Assembly: GCA_003139775.1 (NCBI GenBank)
Contig: PLGI01000143.1
Location: 1 to 34,325 of the forward strand
Length of the DNA stretch: 34,325 bases
From: Syntrophaceae bacterium
GTDB lineage: Bacteria; Desulfobacterota; Syntrophia; Syntrophales; Smithellaceae
Reading direction: 5' to 3'
Shown: in pieces, positions 8,475 to 16,549 of the stretch
Numbering within the stretch: the stretch's first letter is position 1
How the letters are laid out: each line of letters opens with the position of its first letter
The notes under the pieces: generated by a model
The model's input: only the letters and a program-made list of their open reading frames with translations
What the model was told of the DNA's origin: nothing
Databases searched by the model: none
Made by a program: the position numbers and the translations under genes

Positions 8475-9064
8475 TTTGCCTCCTTAATAATTTTCAGCAT
8501 ATAGTTACGAGCACGTTTAGCCAAATCGGGCCTGTCCAATAAAATAGAAATCTCATTATTATACTTCAACGCCGCTTGCGTAAGATTGTGGCTGCCCAGA
8601 AGAACCAGCCGTTCGTCAATTACAATAAGTTTTGTATGCGTTGTTCGGAGCGGTGAATCGAAATAGACCGCGACACCTTTCTCTTCAAGAAGTTTCCCGG
8701 TCTGTCTGTTTTGAATATTCAGTTCATCTGAGCGGTTGGCTGTCGTTTCTAAAATTGCGGTAACCTTTACGCCTCTTTTTACCGCTTTCGCCAAATGCTC
8801 CAGAATCCGGTCGGGATAACTGTTTTTGTGCACACCGGCTTTAAAAGAAAAAATCGACAAAAAGATTTCGCTTTGCGCTTCATCAATGGCCTTTAACAAC
8901 GCAGGGAAGTAATCTTCATTGGTCAGAAGAATCGCCGCACATGCGGTATCGGAATTTTGATTGCGCTTTTCCGCGGCGGGTGCCGGAGAATACGCCGCGG
9001 TAATTAAAACAATACTGCCTACCAAGACAATCATTATTTTTTTTCTAAAAGAAAATCTATTCAT
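8471..9064 (-). CDS. Exported phospholipase D-family protein, single HKD (Nuc/EndA type)
   Basis: This protein of about 197 residues starts MNRFSFRKKIMIVLVG and has a clear signal peptide ending near APA-AEK. It contains one HxK(x)4D motif in THTKLIVIDERLVLLGSHN, with the downstream GSHNLT typical of PLD-type nucleases. With one HKD it should act as a dimer, like Nuc or the cardiolipin synthase half-domains. The likely substrates are nucleic acid or phospholipid outside the cytoplasm. The second ATG (9064) is preferred over the ATG at 9070, because AAAGGA is placed correctly only for the second. It heads the PLD, binding protein, surE run and overlaps the next gene by 4 bp. Confidence 0.85.
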   Translation of the reverse strand: MNRFSFRKKIMIVLVGSIVLITAAYSPAPAAEKRNQNSDTACAAILLTNEDYFPALLKAIDEAQSEIFLSIFSFKAGVHKNSYPDRILEHLAKAVKRGVKVTAILETTANRSDELNIQNRQTGKLLEEKGVAVYFDSPLRTTHTKLIVIDERLVLLGSHNLTQAALKYNNEISILLDRPDLAKRARNYMLKIIKEAK

Positions 9065-9107
9065 GGTCATCCTTTATTGTAATACCAAGTTGCATAGAAT
9101 CTGCCGC

Positions 9108-9302
9108 CTTACCGGCGTCAATTCCCGGTAAGGTAAAGGCTGTTTTTATTGAGCTCCTTTTCAGTAGCTCCCCCGGTCAAAGGATCATTTTCGGCAAGGA
9201 GGAAGTTCTGTGTTAGCCAAAGACCGGAGGTGCGTCCCGCAGGGGAGCGCATAGCAAATAAAGTTTTTACCTTACCGGTAATTACCATCTGCAAGATGGT
9301 AA
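9108..9302. repeat. Intergenic inverted repeats between the PLD-like gene and dnaK
   Basis: The 340-bp spacer holds no gene that I can support. It contains a hairpin CTTACCGG/CCGGTAAG (9108-9132) and a perfect 9-bp hairpin TTACCATCT-gca-AGATGGTAA (9282-9302). CTTACCGGTAA recurs at 9271. It may be a repeat remnant, and it must also hold the promoter of the minus-strand PLD operon, which I could not place. Confidence 0.5.
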
Positions 9303-9355
9303 CTTACATGCGATTTGGTGTAAGTATTGTATAATATTTTTCAGCGCTGGTCGAC

Positions 9356-9390
9356 ATAAAAAAGCCCGAAACTTATTTCAAGTTTCGGGC
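9356..9390 (-). terminator. Rho-independent terminator after dnaK
   Basis: On the minus strand GCCCGAAACTT pairs perfectly over 11 bp with AAGTTTCGGGC around a 5-nt loop, followed by TTTTTT. It lies about 20 bp after the dnaK stop codon. Confidence 0.9.
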
Positions 9391-9409
9391 TCTGGGGGTT
9401 AAATATTTG

Positions 9410-11335
9410 CTACTTCACTTCTTCAAAGTCGGCATCGACTACATCGTCGTTTTTTTTGCCTGACGCTTGCTGTTGATCACCTGCCTGTTGCTGTGCTCCG
9501 CCATCTGCCCCCGGCCCACCCTGGCCGCCGGCTGTCTTTGCATACATGGCCTCCGCTAGTTTATGCGAAACAGTCATCAATTCATCTTGAGCCTTCTTGA
9601 TGGCTTCAATGTCGTCACCTTCGAGTGCTTTTTTCGTTTTAGTTATAGCTTCTTCAATTTTAGTTTTCTCCGCAGCATCAACTTTATCGCCGAACTCTTT
9701 GACATTTTTCTCCACGCTGTAAACCAGAGAATCGGCGTGATTTCTTGCTTCGATCAATTCTTTGCGGCGTTTGTCTTCTTCCGCGTGCGCCTCTGCATCG
9801 CGGACTAACTTTTGGATTTCAGCCTCAGATAAACCGCTGGAAGCAGTTATTTTAATGCTTTGCTCCTTACCTGTGCCCAGATCTTTCGCATTCACATGCA
9901 CAATTCCGTTGGCATCAATATCAAAAGAAACTTCAATTTGCGGCACGCCGCGCGGCGCGGGCGGAATGCCCACCAGTTCAAAGCGTCCCAGCGTTCTGTT
10001 ATCAGGAGCCATCTGGCGTTCGCCCTGCAGAACATGAATGCTCACCGCCGGTTGATTGTCGGCAGCCGTGGAGAAAGTCTGGCTTTTTTTGCAGGGAATA
10101 GTCGTGTTTTTCTCGATGAGTCTGGTCATAACTCCGCCTAACGTTTCAATGCCCAAAGAAAGAGGAGTTACATCCAGCAATAAGACGTCTTTGACATCGC
10201 CTGCCAGAACACCGCCCTGAATGGCAGCGCCGACGGCCACAACTTCATCCGGATTAACGCCCTTATGCGGCTCTCTGCCGAAAATTTCTTTGACCTTCTG
10301 CTGCACGCGTGGCATTCTGGTCATACCGCCAACCAGAATAACTTCGTCAATATCCTTCGTTGATAAGTTGGCGTCTTTAATCGCTGTCTGGCAGGGTCCG
10401 ACCACTTTATTAATTAACTCTTCCACAAGCGATTCCAGCTTTGCTCGTGTGAGTTTAATGTTCATATGTTTGGGACCGGAAGCGTCCGCCGTGACAAATG
10501 GTAGATTGATGTCGGTTTCCAGCGCCGTGGAAAGTTCCATCTTCGCTTTTTCCGCCGCTTCTTTCAGTCGTTGTAGCGCCATCTTGTCGTTTCTTAAATC
10601 AATGCCTTGATCTTTTTTAAATTCCGCAACAAGATAATCCATTACGCGTTGGTCGAAATCTTCCCCGCCCAAATGTGTATCGCCATTGGTAGATTTGACC
10701 TCAAAGACGCCATCGCCGAGTTCCAGAATCGAAATATCAAAAGTTCCGCCACCGAGATCAAAAACGGCGACTTTCTCGTCCTTCTTCTTGTCCAAACCGT
10801 AAGCCAGAGCGGCTGCTGTTGGTTCATTGATTATGCGTAAAACATTCAGCCCTGCAACCTTGCCGGCGTCTTTAGTTGCCTGTCGCTGAGAGTCGTTAAA
10901 ATAGGCCGGAACGGTAATAACCGCATCGGTTACTTTCTCTCCCAGATAATCTTCTGCAGTCTGTTTCATCTTTGTCAGAATCATAGCCGATATTTCTGCG
11001 GGAGAATAATTCTTGCCCCGCACCGTTACCTGCGCGTCACCATTGTTCGCTTCAGTAATCTTGTAAGCTGTGATCTTTACATCTTGCTGAATTTCCTTGG
11101 AGCTGTATTTTCTGCCAATCAGTCTTTTGACGGCGTAAACAGTATTTTCCGAATTAGTAATCGCCTGTCTTTTGGCTACCTGTCCCACCAGTCTTTCGCC
11201 ATTTTCCGAGATGGCCACAATAGATGGCGTGGTGCGATTACCTTCCTGATTGGCGATAACAATAGGGTCTCCGCCTTCCATTATAGCTACGCACGAATTG
11301 GTTGTTCCTAAATCGATTCCGATAATTTTTCCCAT
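9410..11335 (-). CDS. dnaK: Chaperone protein DnaK (Hsp70)
   Basis: This is a full-length 641-residue Hsp70. The nucleotide-binding domain starts [20 protein letters not shown] and includes [15 protein letters not shown] and [11 protein letters not shown]. The hydrophobic linker [15 protein letters not shown] leads to the substrate-binding domain, and the Gly/Gln-rich tail ends in [12 protein letters not shown]. It folds client proteins in an ATP cycle with DnaJ and GrpE. It is 12 bp downstream of grpE, with AAGGAGG before the ATG, in a gmhA-grpE-dnaK operon. No dnaJ follows; the operon ends at a strong terminator. Confidence 0.98.
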   Translation of the reverse strand: MGKIIGIDLGTTNSCVAIMEGGDPIVIANQEGNRTTPSIVAISENGERLVGQVAKRQAITNSENTVYAVKRLIGRKYSSKEIQQDVKITAYKITEANNGDAQVTVRGKNYSPAEISAMILTKMKQTAEDYLGEKVTDAVITVPAYFNDSQRQATKDAGKVAGLNVLRIINEPTAAALAYGLDKKKDEKVAVFDLGGGTFDISILELGDGVFEVKSTNGDTHLGGEDFDQRVMDYLVAEFKKDQGIDLRNDKMALQRLKEAAEKAKMELSTALETDINLPFVTADASGPKHMNIKLTRAKLESLVEELINKVVGPCQTAIKDANLSTKDIDEVILVGGMTRMPRVQQKVKEIFGREPHKGVNPDEVVAVGAAIQGGVLAGDVKDVLLLDVTPLSLGIETLGGVMTRLIEKNTTIPCKKSQTFSTAADNQPAVSIHVLQGERQMAPDNRTLGRFELVGIPPAPRGVPQIEVSFDIDANGIVHVNAKDLGTGKEQSIKITASSGLSEAEIQKLVRDAEAHAEEDKRRKELIEARNHADSLVYSVEKNVKEFGDKVDAAEKTKIEEAITKTKKALEGDDIEAIKKAQDELMTVSHKLAEAMYAKTAGGQGGPGADGGAQQQAGDQQQASGKKNDDVVDADFEEVK

Positions 11336-11347
11336 ATTTCTTCCTCC

Positions 11348-11944
11348 TTATTCTCCTATATCCTCATTTTTTTCACATATATCATTTTCTTTATTTGTCT
11401 TTTTACAGACGCAGACCCTTGATGGTCTTAAAAGCCGGCCATTGAGCAAATAGCCTTTTTCCATTTCGCTGACGATTTTGTTATCTTCATGCTGGTCGCT
11501 TCCCATCTGCATTAAAGCTTCGTGAAAGTTCGGATCAAAATCCATACCTGCGGTTTCAATTCTTTCCACACCATGTTTTTTCAAACAATTTAAAAGCTGT
11601 TCTTTAATAAGAGCAATACCCTCTTTAAATGCCTGAACATCGCCGGTGTCATGCTCCAAAGCCCGATCCAGACTGTCTATAAAAGGCAAAATATCTTTGA
11701 TGAGTTCTTCATTGCCATACTTGATTATATCAGTTTTTTCTCTGGCCGCACGCTTTCTGTAATTATCCAATTCGGCAACTGCACGCAGATACTTATCGTA
11801 ATTGGCCGCAGCCTCTTTTTCCTTTTCTTCCAGCTTTTTATTTATATCCACATTTTCTTGAGGATGGTCTTCCGTAACAACTTTGTCTGCATGGGGCTCG
11901 CCGAGTTGCTCATGTTTATCAGTATGTTCTTTTTTAATTTTCAC
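11348..11944 (-). CDS. grpE: Nucleotide exchange factor GrpE
   Basis: This 198-residue protein has the GrpE layout: a charged N-terminal region, a long coiled coil (about 36-90), and the beta-wing domain with GVERIETAGMDFDPNFHEAL and GYLLNGRLLRPSRVCV. GrpE releases ADP from DnaK. It starts with GTG preceded by AGAGG, 25 bp after gmhA, and is followed by dnaK 12 bp later. The tail after the beta domain is slightly unusual, with CVCKKTN instead of the common V-V-S-K, and is Glu/Asn-rich. Confidence 0.95.
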   Translation of the reverse strand: MKIKKEHTDKHEQLGEPHADKVVTEDHPQENVDINKKLEEKEKEAAANYDKYLRAVAELDNYRKRAAREKTDIIKYGNEELIKDILPFIDSLDRALEHDTGDVQAFKEGIALIKEQLLNCLKKHGVERIETAGMDFDPNFHEALMQMGSDQHEDNKIVSEMEKGYLLNGRLLRPSRVCVCKKTNKENDICEKNEDIGE

Positions 11945-11969
11945 CCTTACCTCTGAAAAAAAGTTCTTA

Positions 11970-12554
11970 TTATTTAAAATCAGGCTTTTGGAAAAGTTTT
12001 ATATCTACCAATTCACAAATAGCATGACCGGCTGTAATATGCGTTTCCTGAATACGTGCCGTATTGGAGGAAGATACATGAATAGAAAAATCAACAATTT
12101 TTGCAACATCTCCCCCTTCCTTGCCGGTGAAAGCAATAGTTACCAATCCCATCTTCTTGGCCATTTCTAGGCCCTTCAAAACGTTGGCGGAATTACCGCT
12201 GGTGCTAATGCCCCAAGCGACATCCCCGGGTTGACCGATAGCCCTGATTTGCTTGCTGAATATTTCTGAAAAATCATAGTCGTTGCCAATACTCGTAATA
12301 ATAGAAGTGTCGGTGGTCAGAGCTATAGCTGGAAGAGGCGGACGTTCGATTACGAAACGGTTCACAAACTCCGCAGCAATATGTTGCGCATCGGCAGCCG
12401 AGCCACCATTGCCAAAAAGCAAAATCTTATTGCCCGCTTTTAGCGCGGCAGTCAGAGCCTCAATAACATTAACCAGTTTACTTAGATTTTCATTAATAAA
12501 AGTATCTTTGACGCGACTGCTTTCCTTAAATGTTTTTATTATGTGATCTTCCAT
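11970..12554 (-). CDS. gmhA: Sedoheptulose-7-phosphate isomerase (phosphoheptose isomerase)
   Basis: This is a 194-residue SIS-domain protein. LLFGNGGSAADAQHIAAEFVNR, ALTTDTSIITSIGND, SGNSANVLKGLEMAKK and QETHITAGHAICELVD are diagnostic of GmhA. It converts sedoheptulose 7-phosphate to D-glycero-D-manno-heptose 7-phosphate for LPS inner core, so the cell should be Gram-negative with heptosylated LPS. It heads the gmhA-grpE-dnaK operon and has a consensus promoter 50-80 bp upstream. Coupling an LPS-core gene with chaperone genes is unusual, although both relate to envelope or heat stress. Confidence 0.95.
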   Translation of the reverse strand: MEDHIIKTFKESSRVKDTFINENLSKLVNVIEALTAALKAGNKILLFGNGGSAADAQHIAAEFVNRFVIERPPLPAIALTTDTSIITSIGNDYDFSEIFSKQIRAIGQPGDVAWGISTSGNSANVLKGLEMAKKMGLVTIAFTGKEGGDVAKIVDFSIHVSSSNTARIQETHITAGHAICELVDIKLFQKPDFK

Positions 12555-12603
12555 ACTTATCTATCTGAAGTCCTTTTAAAATTATATCCAGCAAAGCGGC
12601 TTT

Positions 12604-12632
12604 AATATATTTACGGGTGTATCACCTGTCAA
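12604..12632 (-). promoter_or_regulatory. Sigma70-type promoter for gmhA-grpE-dnaK
   Basis: Read on the minus strand, TTGACA (12632-12627) and TATATT (12609-12604) are separated by 17 bp. It is close to the housekeeping consensus. I saw no CIRCE inverted repeat (TTAGCACTC type) and no hrcA gene. Confidence 0.75.
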
Positions 12633-12659
12633 GGGCATGAGGCTGAAATTTCTTATCTT

Positions 12660-12960
12660 TTTAAGGATGATGTTTAATCCCGCGACATGGAAGCCTCCGG
12701 ATTCAGACTAGGTAGGAATGCGCCTTAACCCGCGGGAGATCGCATTATCCTCCGCTTCGTGGGATATCCCCGCTAAGCTACATTTGCGGGATCAATTCCA
12801 TTTGCGCTTCAAATTTCGTTTCACTCATTTTCAGCGAATGTCATTGATTCGACCTGTAAGCTTTAGTCGCAGATGACCTTCAGATTATGCACTTTATTTC
12901 TGAAGATGGGGTCTCATTATTGCAAGGAGCCTCCGGCTTCTGACGGGGGCTCCATTTAAC
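12660..12960. repeat. Mosaic palindromic repeat, copy D
   Basis: This fills most of the 515-bp spacer between gmhA and fdhE. It aligns along its length with copy B (28281-28572), sharing GGAAGCCTCCGG-type ends, AACCCGCGGGAG, CCTCCGCTTCGT, CAGATGACCTTCAG, TGCACTTTATTTCTGAAG, GGTCTCATTATT and a closing AGCCTCYGGCT(C/T)CTGACGG. No gene was found here. Confidence 0.75.
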
Positions 12961-13069
12961 TGCCAGTTACAATATTTATATTAAAGATATTCTAACTGTT
13001 TTTGTGATTTTAAGTTATCCGGGAAAACTAAAATGTTTAAAGAAAGTTATAGACTATGCAGGTTTAAAA

Positions 13070-13921
13070 CTAGTTGTAGCCTTCGTCGTAAGCAATCATG
13101 TCCAGATGCAATGTAGCAATATCTTCAACGTCGAGATTTGGCTCCTCGCTTGATTTAGGCAATTCAACGGTTTTGATATAGCGCCGGCACTTATTGCAAA
13201 CATCCACCCGATAACGCTCTTCGCCTTCCACTTCAAAATAAGCCAAAGAATGCTGTTCCTCGTTGCCACAGAATGGACATTTGATCCGATGAAAATACCA
13301 TTTAAAGCCGCACTGATGACAAAACAGATATCGCTTTCCTTCTTCTTCGCCTCTAATTTCACCAATTTTCGGTTCTTTGCCGCAAACGGGGCAGTATCCT
13401 TCCGACCAGTTCGATTTTTTTACTATTTCCCCGTATTTTTCAGCAATGCTTTCTAATTCCGGTCTTAAGCTTTCTTCAGTAAAAAGATCAATCAAGTCAA
13501 TATTTTCTTCAGCTTCGCGGCCTGCCAGCAATCCTTGTGCATCAGTTTCTTCAGTCTTGCGGTCAAAAGAAGCGCGAATAGTTTTTTCCCAATCAAATTG
13601 TTGACTTTTAATTATGTCGATAATATTTTTCGCTACTTCGGGCATCCTTTTTTCAGCAATAGAAATTAGTGAATTAAAATACTCTTTGGGACGCGTTAAA
13701 TCATACTCTTTTCCCGTGAAATCAATTAAGGGAAGTCCCCCCTCCATTTTTTTGGTGATTAAATTTTCTTCCACATGAAAAATGGGATCTTTCATGCTAT
13801 TGCGGTATTCTTCCCGCAAAATTAAAATATCTGCCATTATATCCAAAAGTTCGGTGTAATGAGGATTAGCTGATTTGTAATCCTCTATTGTTTTTAAAGA
13901 TTTACGCAGTGTTGCGACCAT
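13070..13921 (-). CDS. fdhE: Formate dehydrogenase accessory protein FdhE
   Basis: This protein of about 283 residues ends in the rubredoxin-like FdhE domain with four CxxC motifs: CPVCGKEP, CHQCGFKW, CPFCGNEE and CNKCRRY. The last of these motifs bind iron in the family. The N-terminal half is helical and acidic. FdhE helps maturation or export of formate dehydrogenase, so it belongs functionally with fdhA (28.7 kb) and fdhD (33.6 kb), although it is unlinked from them here. I prefer the ATG at 13921, because AAGGAG is correctly spaced for it and the upstream GTG overlaps that site. It is flanked on both sides by palindromic repeats. Confidence 0.9.
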   Translation of the reverse strand: MVATLRKSLKTIEDYKSANPHYTELLDIMADILILREEYRNSMKDPIFHVEENLITKKMEGGLPLIDFTGKEYDLTRPKEYFNSLISIAEKRMPEVAKNIIDIIKSQQFDWEKTIRASFDRKTEETDAQGLLAGREAEENIDLIDLFTEESLRPELESIAEKYGEIVKKSNWSEGYCPVCGKEPKIGEIRGEEEGKRYLFCHQCGFKWYFHRIKCPFCGNEEQHSLAYFEVEGEERYRVDVCNKCRRYIKTVELPKSSEEPNLDVEDIATLHLDMIAYDEGYN

Positions 13922-14051
13922 ATTCACTCCTTCTAAGAAAATATATCCATATGTAAGTTACGCGGTCTATATCTGCTTTCCATGGTATCTTCAAGAAATA
14001 TTTCCCTGTTCACAATATGGTGATTATTTTTAGAAAATCAAGAGTTTACTA

Positions 14052-14087
14052 AAAATAAAGCTCGCTGCAAGCAGTGAACTTTATTTT
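14052..14087. terminator. Probable bidirectional terminator between the NhaD-like gene and fdhE
   Basis: AAAATAAAG pairs with CTTTATTTT, and the stem continues as TCGCTGC/GCAGTGA with one mismatch. T-rich tracts follow on both strands, with the longer one on the plus strand. On the minus strand it would stop transcription from the NhaD-like gene before fdhE. Confidence 0.55.
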
Positions 14088-14088
14088 T

Positions 14089-14265
14089 TTATTATCCCGA
14101 TACGCTTCGCGTGCGGGATAATTTCCAATAGCTTTTGGCTATTGGATAATTCGACTAACAAACTTTAATACGCTTCGCTTTTAAAGTTTGAGTCTCATTA
14201 CGTCCAGCAAACTTTAGTGCAATTCGTTTCTGAAGCTTGGGTCTCATTATCAGCGAGTCTCATTA
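14089..14265. repeat. Mosaic palindromic repeat, copy A
   Basis: Three hairpins follow one another: ATTATCCCG/CGGGATAAT, TCCAATAGC/GCTATTGGA and AAACTTTAA/TTAAAGTTT. GATAATTCGACTAAC links the last two. The loops contain CGCTTCGC or TTTTG. The motif GTCTCATTA occurs three times (14192-14200, 14241-14249, 14257-14265). The last copy contains the TAA stop codon of the NhaD-like gene on the minus strand. Confidence 0.8.
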
Positions 14266-15726
14266 AAAGAATATAAAAGTCATTATAATGAATAAAACCA
14301 ATAAAATGGGTATGGAGTATTTAAACATGTATCCAAAGAAACTGGGCATCTTCACACCGGCTTCTTCGGCAATAGACTTGACCATAAAATTGGGCGCATT
14401 GCCGATATAGGTATTTGCTCCCATGAAGACTGCTCCGGCTGATACTGCCGTCAGATAAGGAATTTTTTCCACAATCAGTCGGGCAACCGCCTGAGCTTCC
14501 GGCATTCCCGGATAAAACTTACCGATTGCGCTGTTAAAGAAGGTCAGATATGTTGGAGCGTTATCCAGAAAACTGGAAAGAACTCCAGAAGCCCAGAAAT
14601 AATGCGCCGGTGTGTTGATTAATTTTATTAAGAATGCTAACGCTCCATTTTCGCCTGCTTTTATAATGGCCAGCGCCGGTATGATGGTCATAAAAATGCC
14701 CGCAAATAGATAAGCCACTTCTAATATGGGAGCCCAGCTAAACTCATTGCCCTGTCTGACTTCCAGCTTGGTGAAGATAAGGGATAAAAATCCCATAATA
14801 ATCAAAACGGCATCCTTGATTAAATTTGCGATGGATTGATGAATGCCGAAAATATTTACTTCGCCCAGCTTTATATTTCCGCTGAACAACACAGCGGCGA
14901 TGATGCCTGCCAGAAAGATAAAATTGTGAGCGCCTTCTATTTTTAAAGGTTCCATTTCCGGGCTTTGCAGGGCAGGTTTATCTTCTTTTTTGTAATAGAA
15001 TGAATCTAAAATAAAATACATGCCCAGAAGTATAAAACCAGCAAAAACCATCTGGGGTAGTAGTTTTAATGTCCAAAAGAAGGGAACGCCATGCAAAAAT
15101 CCAAGAAATAATGGCGGATCGCCCAGCGGTGTCAAAACGCCGCCGATATTGCTGACCAGAAAAATAAAAAATACTACTGTGTGGACTTTATGCTGACGCC
15201 GGGTATTGGAGCGCAATATTGGTCTGATCATCAGCATGGACGCGCCGGTAGTGCCGATTACGGACGCGAGTATTGTGCCGATAAGAAGCATAACAATGTT
15301 AACAGGGGGAGTTCCTTTGAGTGTGCCTTTAATATAAATGCCGCCCGAGACAGCGAACAATGCCCATAAGAGAATTATGAAAGGTATGTAGTCAACAATA
15401 AAAATGTGGACTATTTCGTAAACGGCGACTCCTTTAAAGAAAAACAAAAAAGGTAAAGCCAGAACCAGAGCCCAGAAGGCAGAAACTTTCGGAAAATGAT
15501 GCTCCCAAAAATGGGGCGCAAATAACGGAATTAATGCTATGGAAAGTAAGATACCGACAAATGGCAGCACAGACCAGATTGGAAGCAGGGCGCCAATATC
15601 GCTGGCCGGTAAGTTTGTCGCGGATGTATTGGCAAAACCGGCCGCCGGAACAAGGAGTGACGAGATTAATATCATGGGTAAAAAACAGCCAAATCGTTTC
15701 CGAAGATTATTTTCAATTTTCCACAT
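14263..15726 (-). CDS. Sodium:proton antiporter of the NhaD / ion-transporter superfamily
   Basis: This is a 487-residue integral membrane protein with an N-terminal signal-like segment and about 12 further hydrophobic segments. It carries the ion-transporter hallmark NIGGVLTPLGDPPLFLG in the first half and SSFLDNAPTYLTFFN plus GAVFMGANTYIGNAPNFMV in the second half, as in NhaD-type Na+/H+ antiporters and related arsenite/citrate permeases. A role in sodium or pH homeostasis at the inner membrane is most likely; the exact ion is not determinable. The gene is 11 bp downstream of a Usp gene on the same strand, so stress-linked co-expression is plausible. Its stop codon lies within repeat copy A. 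Confidence 0.8.
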   Translation of the reverse strand: MWKIENNLRKRFGCFLPMILISSLLVPAAGFANTSATNLPASDIGALLPIWSVLPFVGILLSIALIPLFAPHFWEHHFPKVSAFWALVLALPFLFFFKGVAVYEIVHIFIVDYIPFIILLWALFAVSGGIYIKGTLKGTPPVNIVMLLIGTILASVIGTTGASMLMIRPILRSNTRRQHKVHTVVFFIFLVSNIGGVLTPLGDPPLFLGFLHGVPFFWTLKLLPQMVFAGFILLGMYFILDSFYYKKEDKPALQSPEMEPLKIEGAHNFIFLAGIIAAVLFSGNIKLGEVNIFGIHQSIANLIKDAVLIIMGFLSLIFTKLEVRQGNEFSWAPILEVAYLFAGIFMTIIPALAIIKAGENGALAFLIKLINTPAHYFWASGVLSSFLDNAPTYLTFFNSAIGKFYPGMPEAQAVARLIVEKIPYLTAVSAGAVFMGANTYIGNAPNFMVKSIAEEAGVKMPSFFGYMFKYSIPILLVLFIIMTFIFF

Positions 15727-15737
15727 GTGTTATTATT

Positions 15738-16148
15738 TTAACTTTCAGGAATTATTAAAACAGGCAAATTAATGGCATCAATAATATTTTCATCAGGACT
15801 GTCGAACAATAGAGAATATAATTTATTTTTGTGTTTGTGTCCGGTTATTATCAAATCGATATTATTTTTTTCACAATATTTTACGATTTCTTTATCCAAA
15901 GAGCCTTTAGAAACAGCATATGTGATTTTTTGATTTTCCAATAATTTAGCCGGGACAATTTCTTTTACTCTTAAGGCTACAGCATCCTCATGATCAGCAG
16001 GATGGCGATAACCGGCTTGCATGTCGTTGACGTACAAGATATGTATTGAGCTTTTAAGCGTTTGCGCAAATTCTAAAGCCTTCACTACCGAAGAAACATT
16101 TTTTGAATCCAGATCAATTGGATATAAAATATTCTTGAAATTCAGCAT
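15738..16148 (-). CDS. Universal stress protein, single Usp domain
   Basis: This is a 136-residue Usp-fold protein starting MLNFKNILYPIDLDSKNV. The middle contains VSKGSLDKEIVKYCEKNNID and LIITGHKHKN, and it ends in NLPVLIIPES. The canonical G-2x-G-9x-G-S ATP signature is altered (GHKHKNKLYSLLFDSPDEN), so it probably does not bind ATP in the standard way. GGAGGT precedes the ATG. It lies just upstream of the NhaD-like antiporter gene and likely forms an operon with it. Confidence 0.85.
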   Translation of the reverse strand: MLNFKNILYPIDLDSKNVSSVVKALEFAQTLKSSIHILYVNDMQAGYRHPADHEDAVALRVKEIVPAKLLENQKITYAVSKGSLDKEIVKYCEKNNIDLIITGHKHKNKLYSLLFDSPDENIIDAINLPVLIIPES

Positions 16149-16258
16149 AACTACCTCCGAATAATTATCAGAAATTATATATCATCAACAATTTATGTCA
16201 ACCTTTAAGGCGGGATACGCCGCGAGATAATAATTATTACTTAAAAGCAGATGTTATT

Positions 16259-16393
16259 GTTGACACTCCAATTCCGAAAGCGAAGCGCAGCGGAATTGGT
16301 AAGTTGAACAATCCCGCAAAGCGGAGGGTTTAATACCCCGCAGCTTGCTGCGGAATCTGTTTCCAAAACTTGCTTTGGGGTTAATACCCGTGA
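16259..16393. repeat. Mosaic palindromic repeat, copy G
   Basis: This lies in the 380-bp spacer between the divergent Usp and phosphoesterase genes. It matches copy F (2762-2840): CACTCCAATTCCG, CGGAATTGG, GGTAAGTTGAACAATCCCGC and GCGGAGGGTTT. Relative to F it has an internal insertion of about 50 bp containing a CCGCAGC/GCTGCGG hairpin, flanked by ATACCC on both sides. The stem loop also carries five extra bases (CGCAG). Confidence 0.75.
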
Positions 16394-16549
16394 TTTTCAA
16401 AAATTTGATATTTTAAATTATCAGCGCCGAATTGCTGAAACTGTGTTATCATTATAGACGAAGTTTATATCCCCTTTTAAATTTTCTTACTAGTTGTTAT
16501 ATTAATATTAAATATCATTTATGTTTAAATGGGTGTCCGGTATTCAAAT

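Noticed and set aside
12604-12990. A CIRCE element or sigma32 promoter upstream of the chaperone operon
   Set aside because: No TTAGCACTC-type inverted repeat and no sigma32-like pair was found; a sigma70-like promoter explains the region.
12660-14265. CRISPR array
   Set aside because: The repeated modules are palindromic mosaics at irregular spacing, without equal-length unique spacers and without cas genes.
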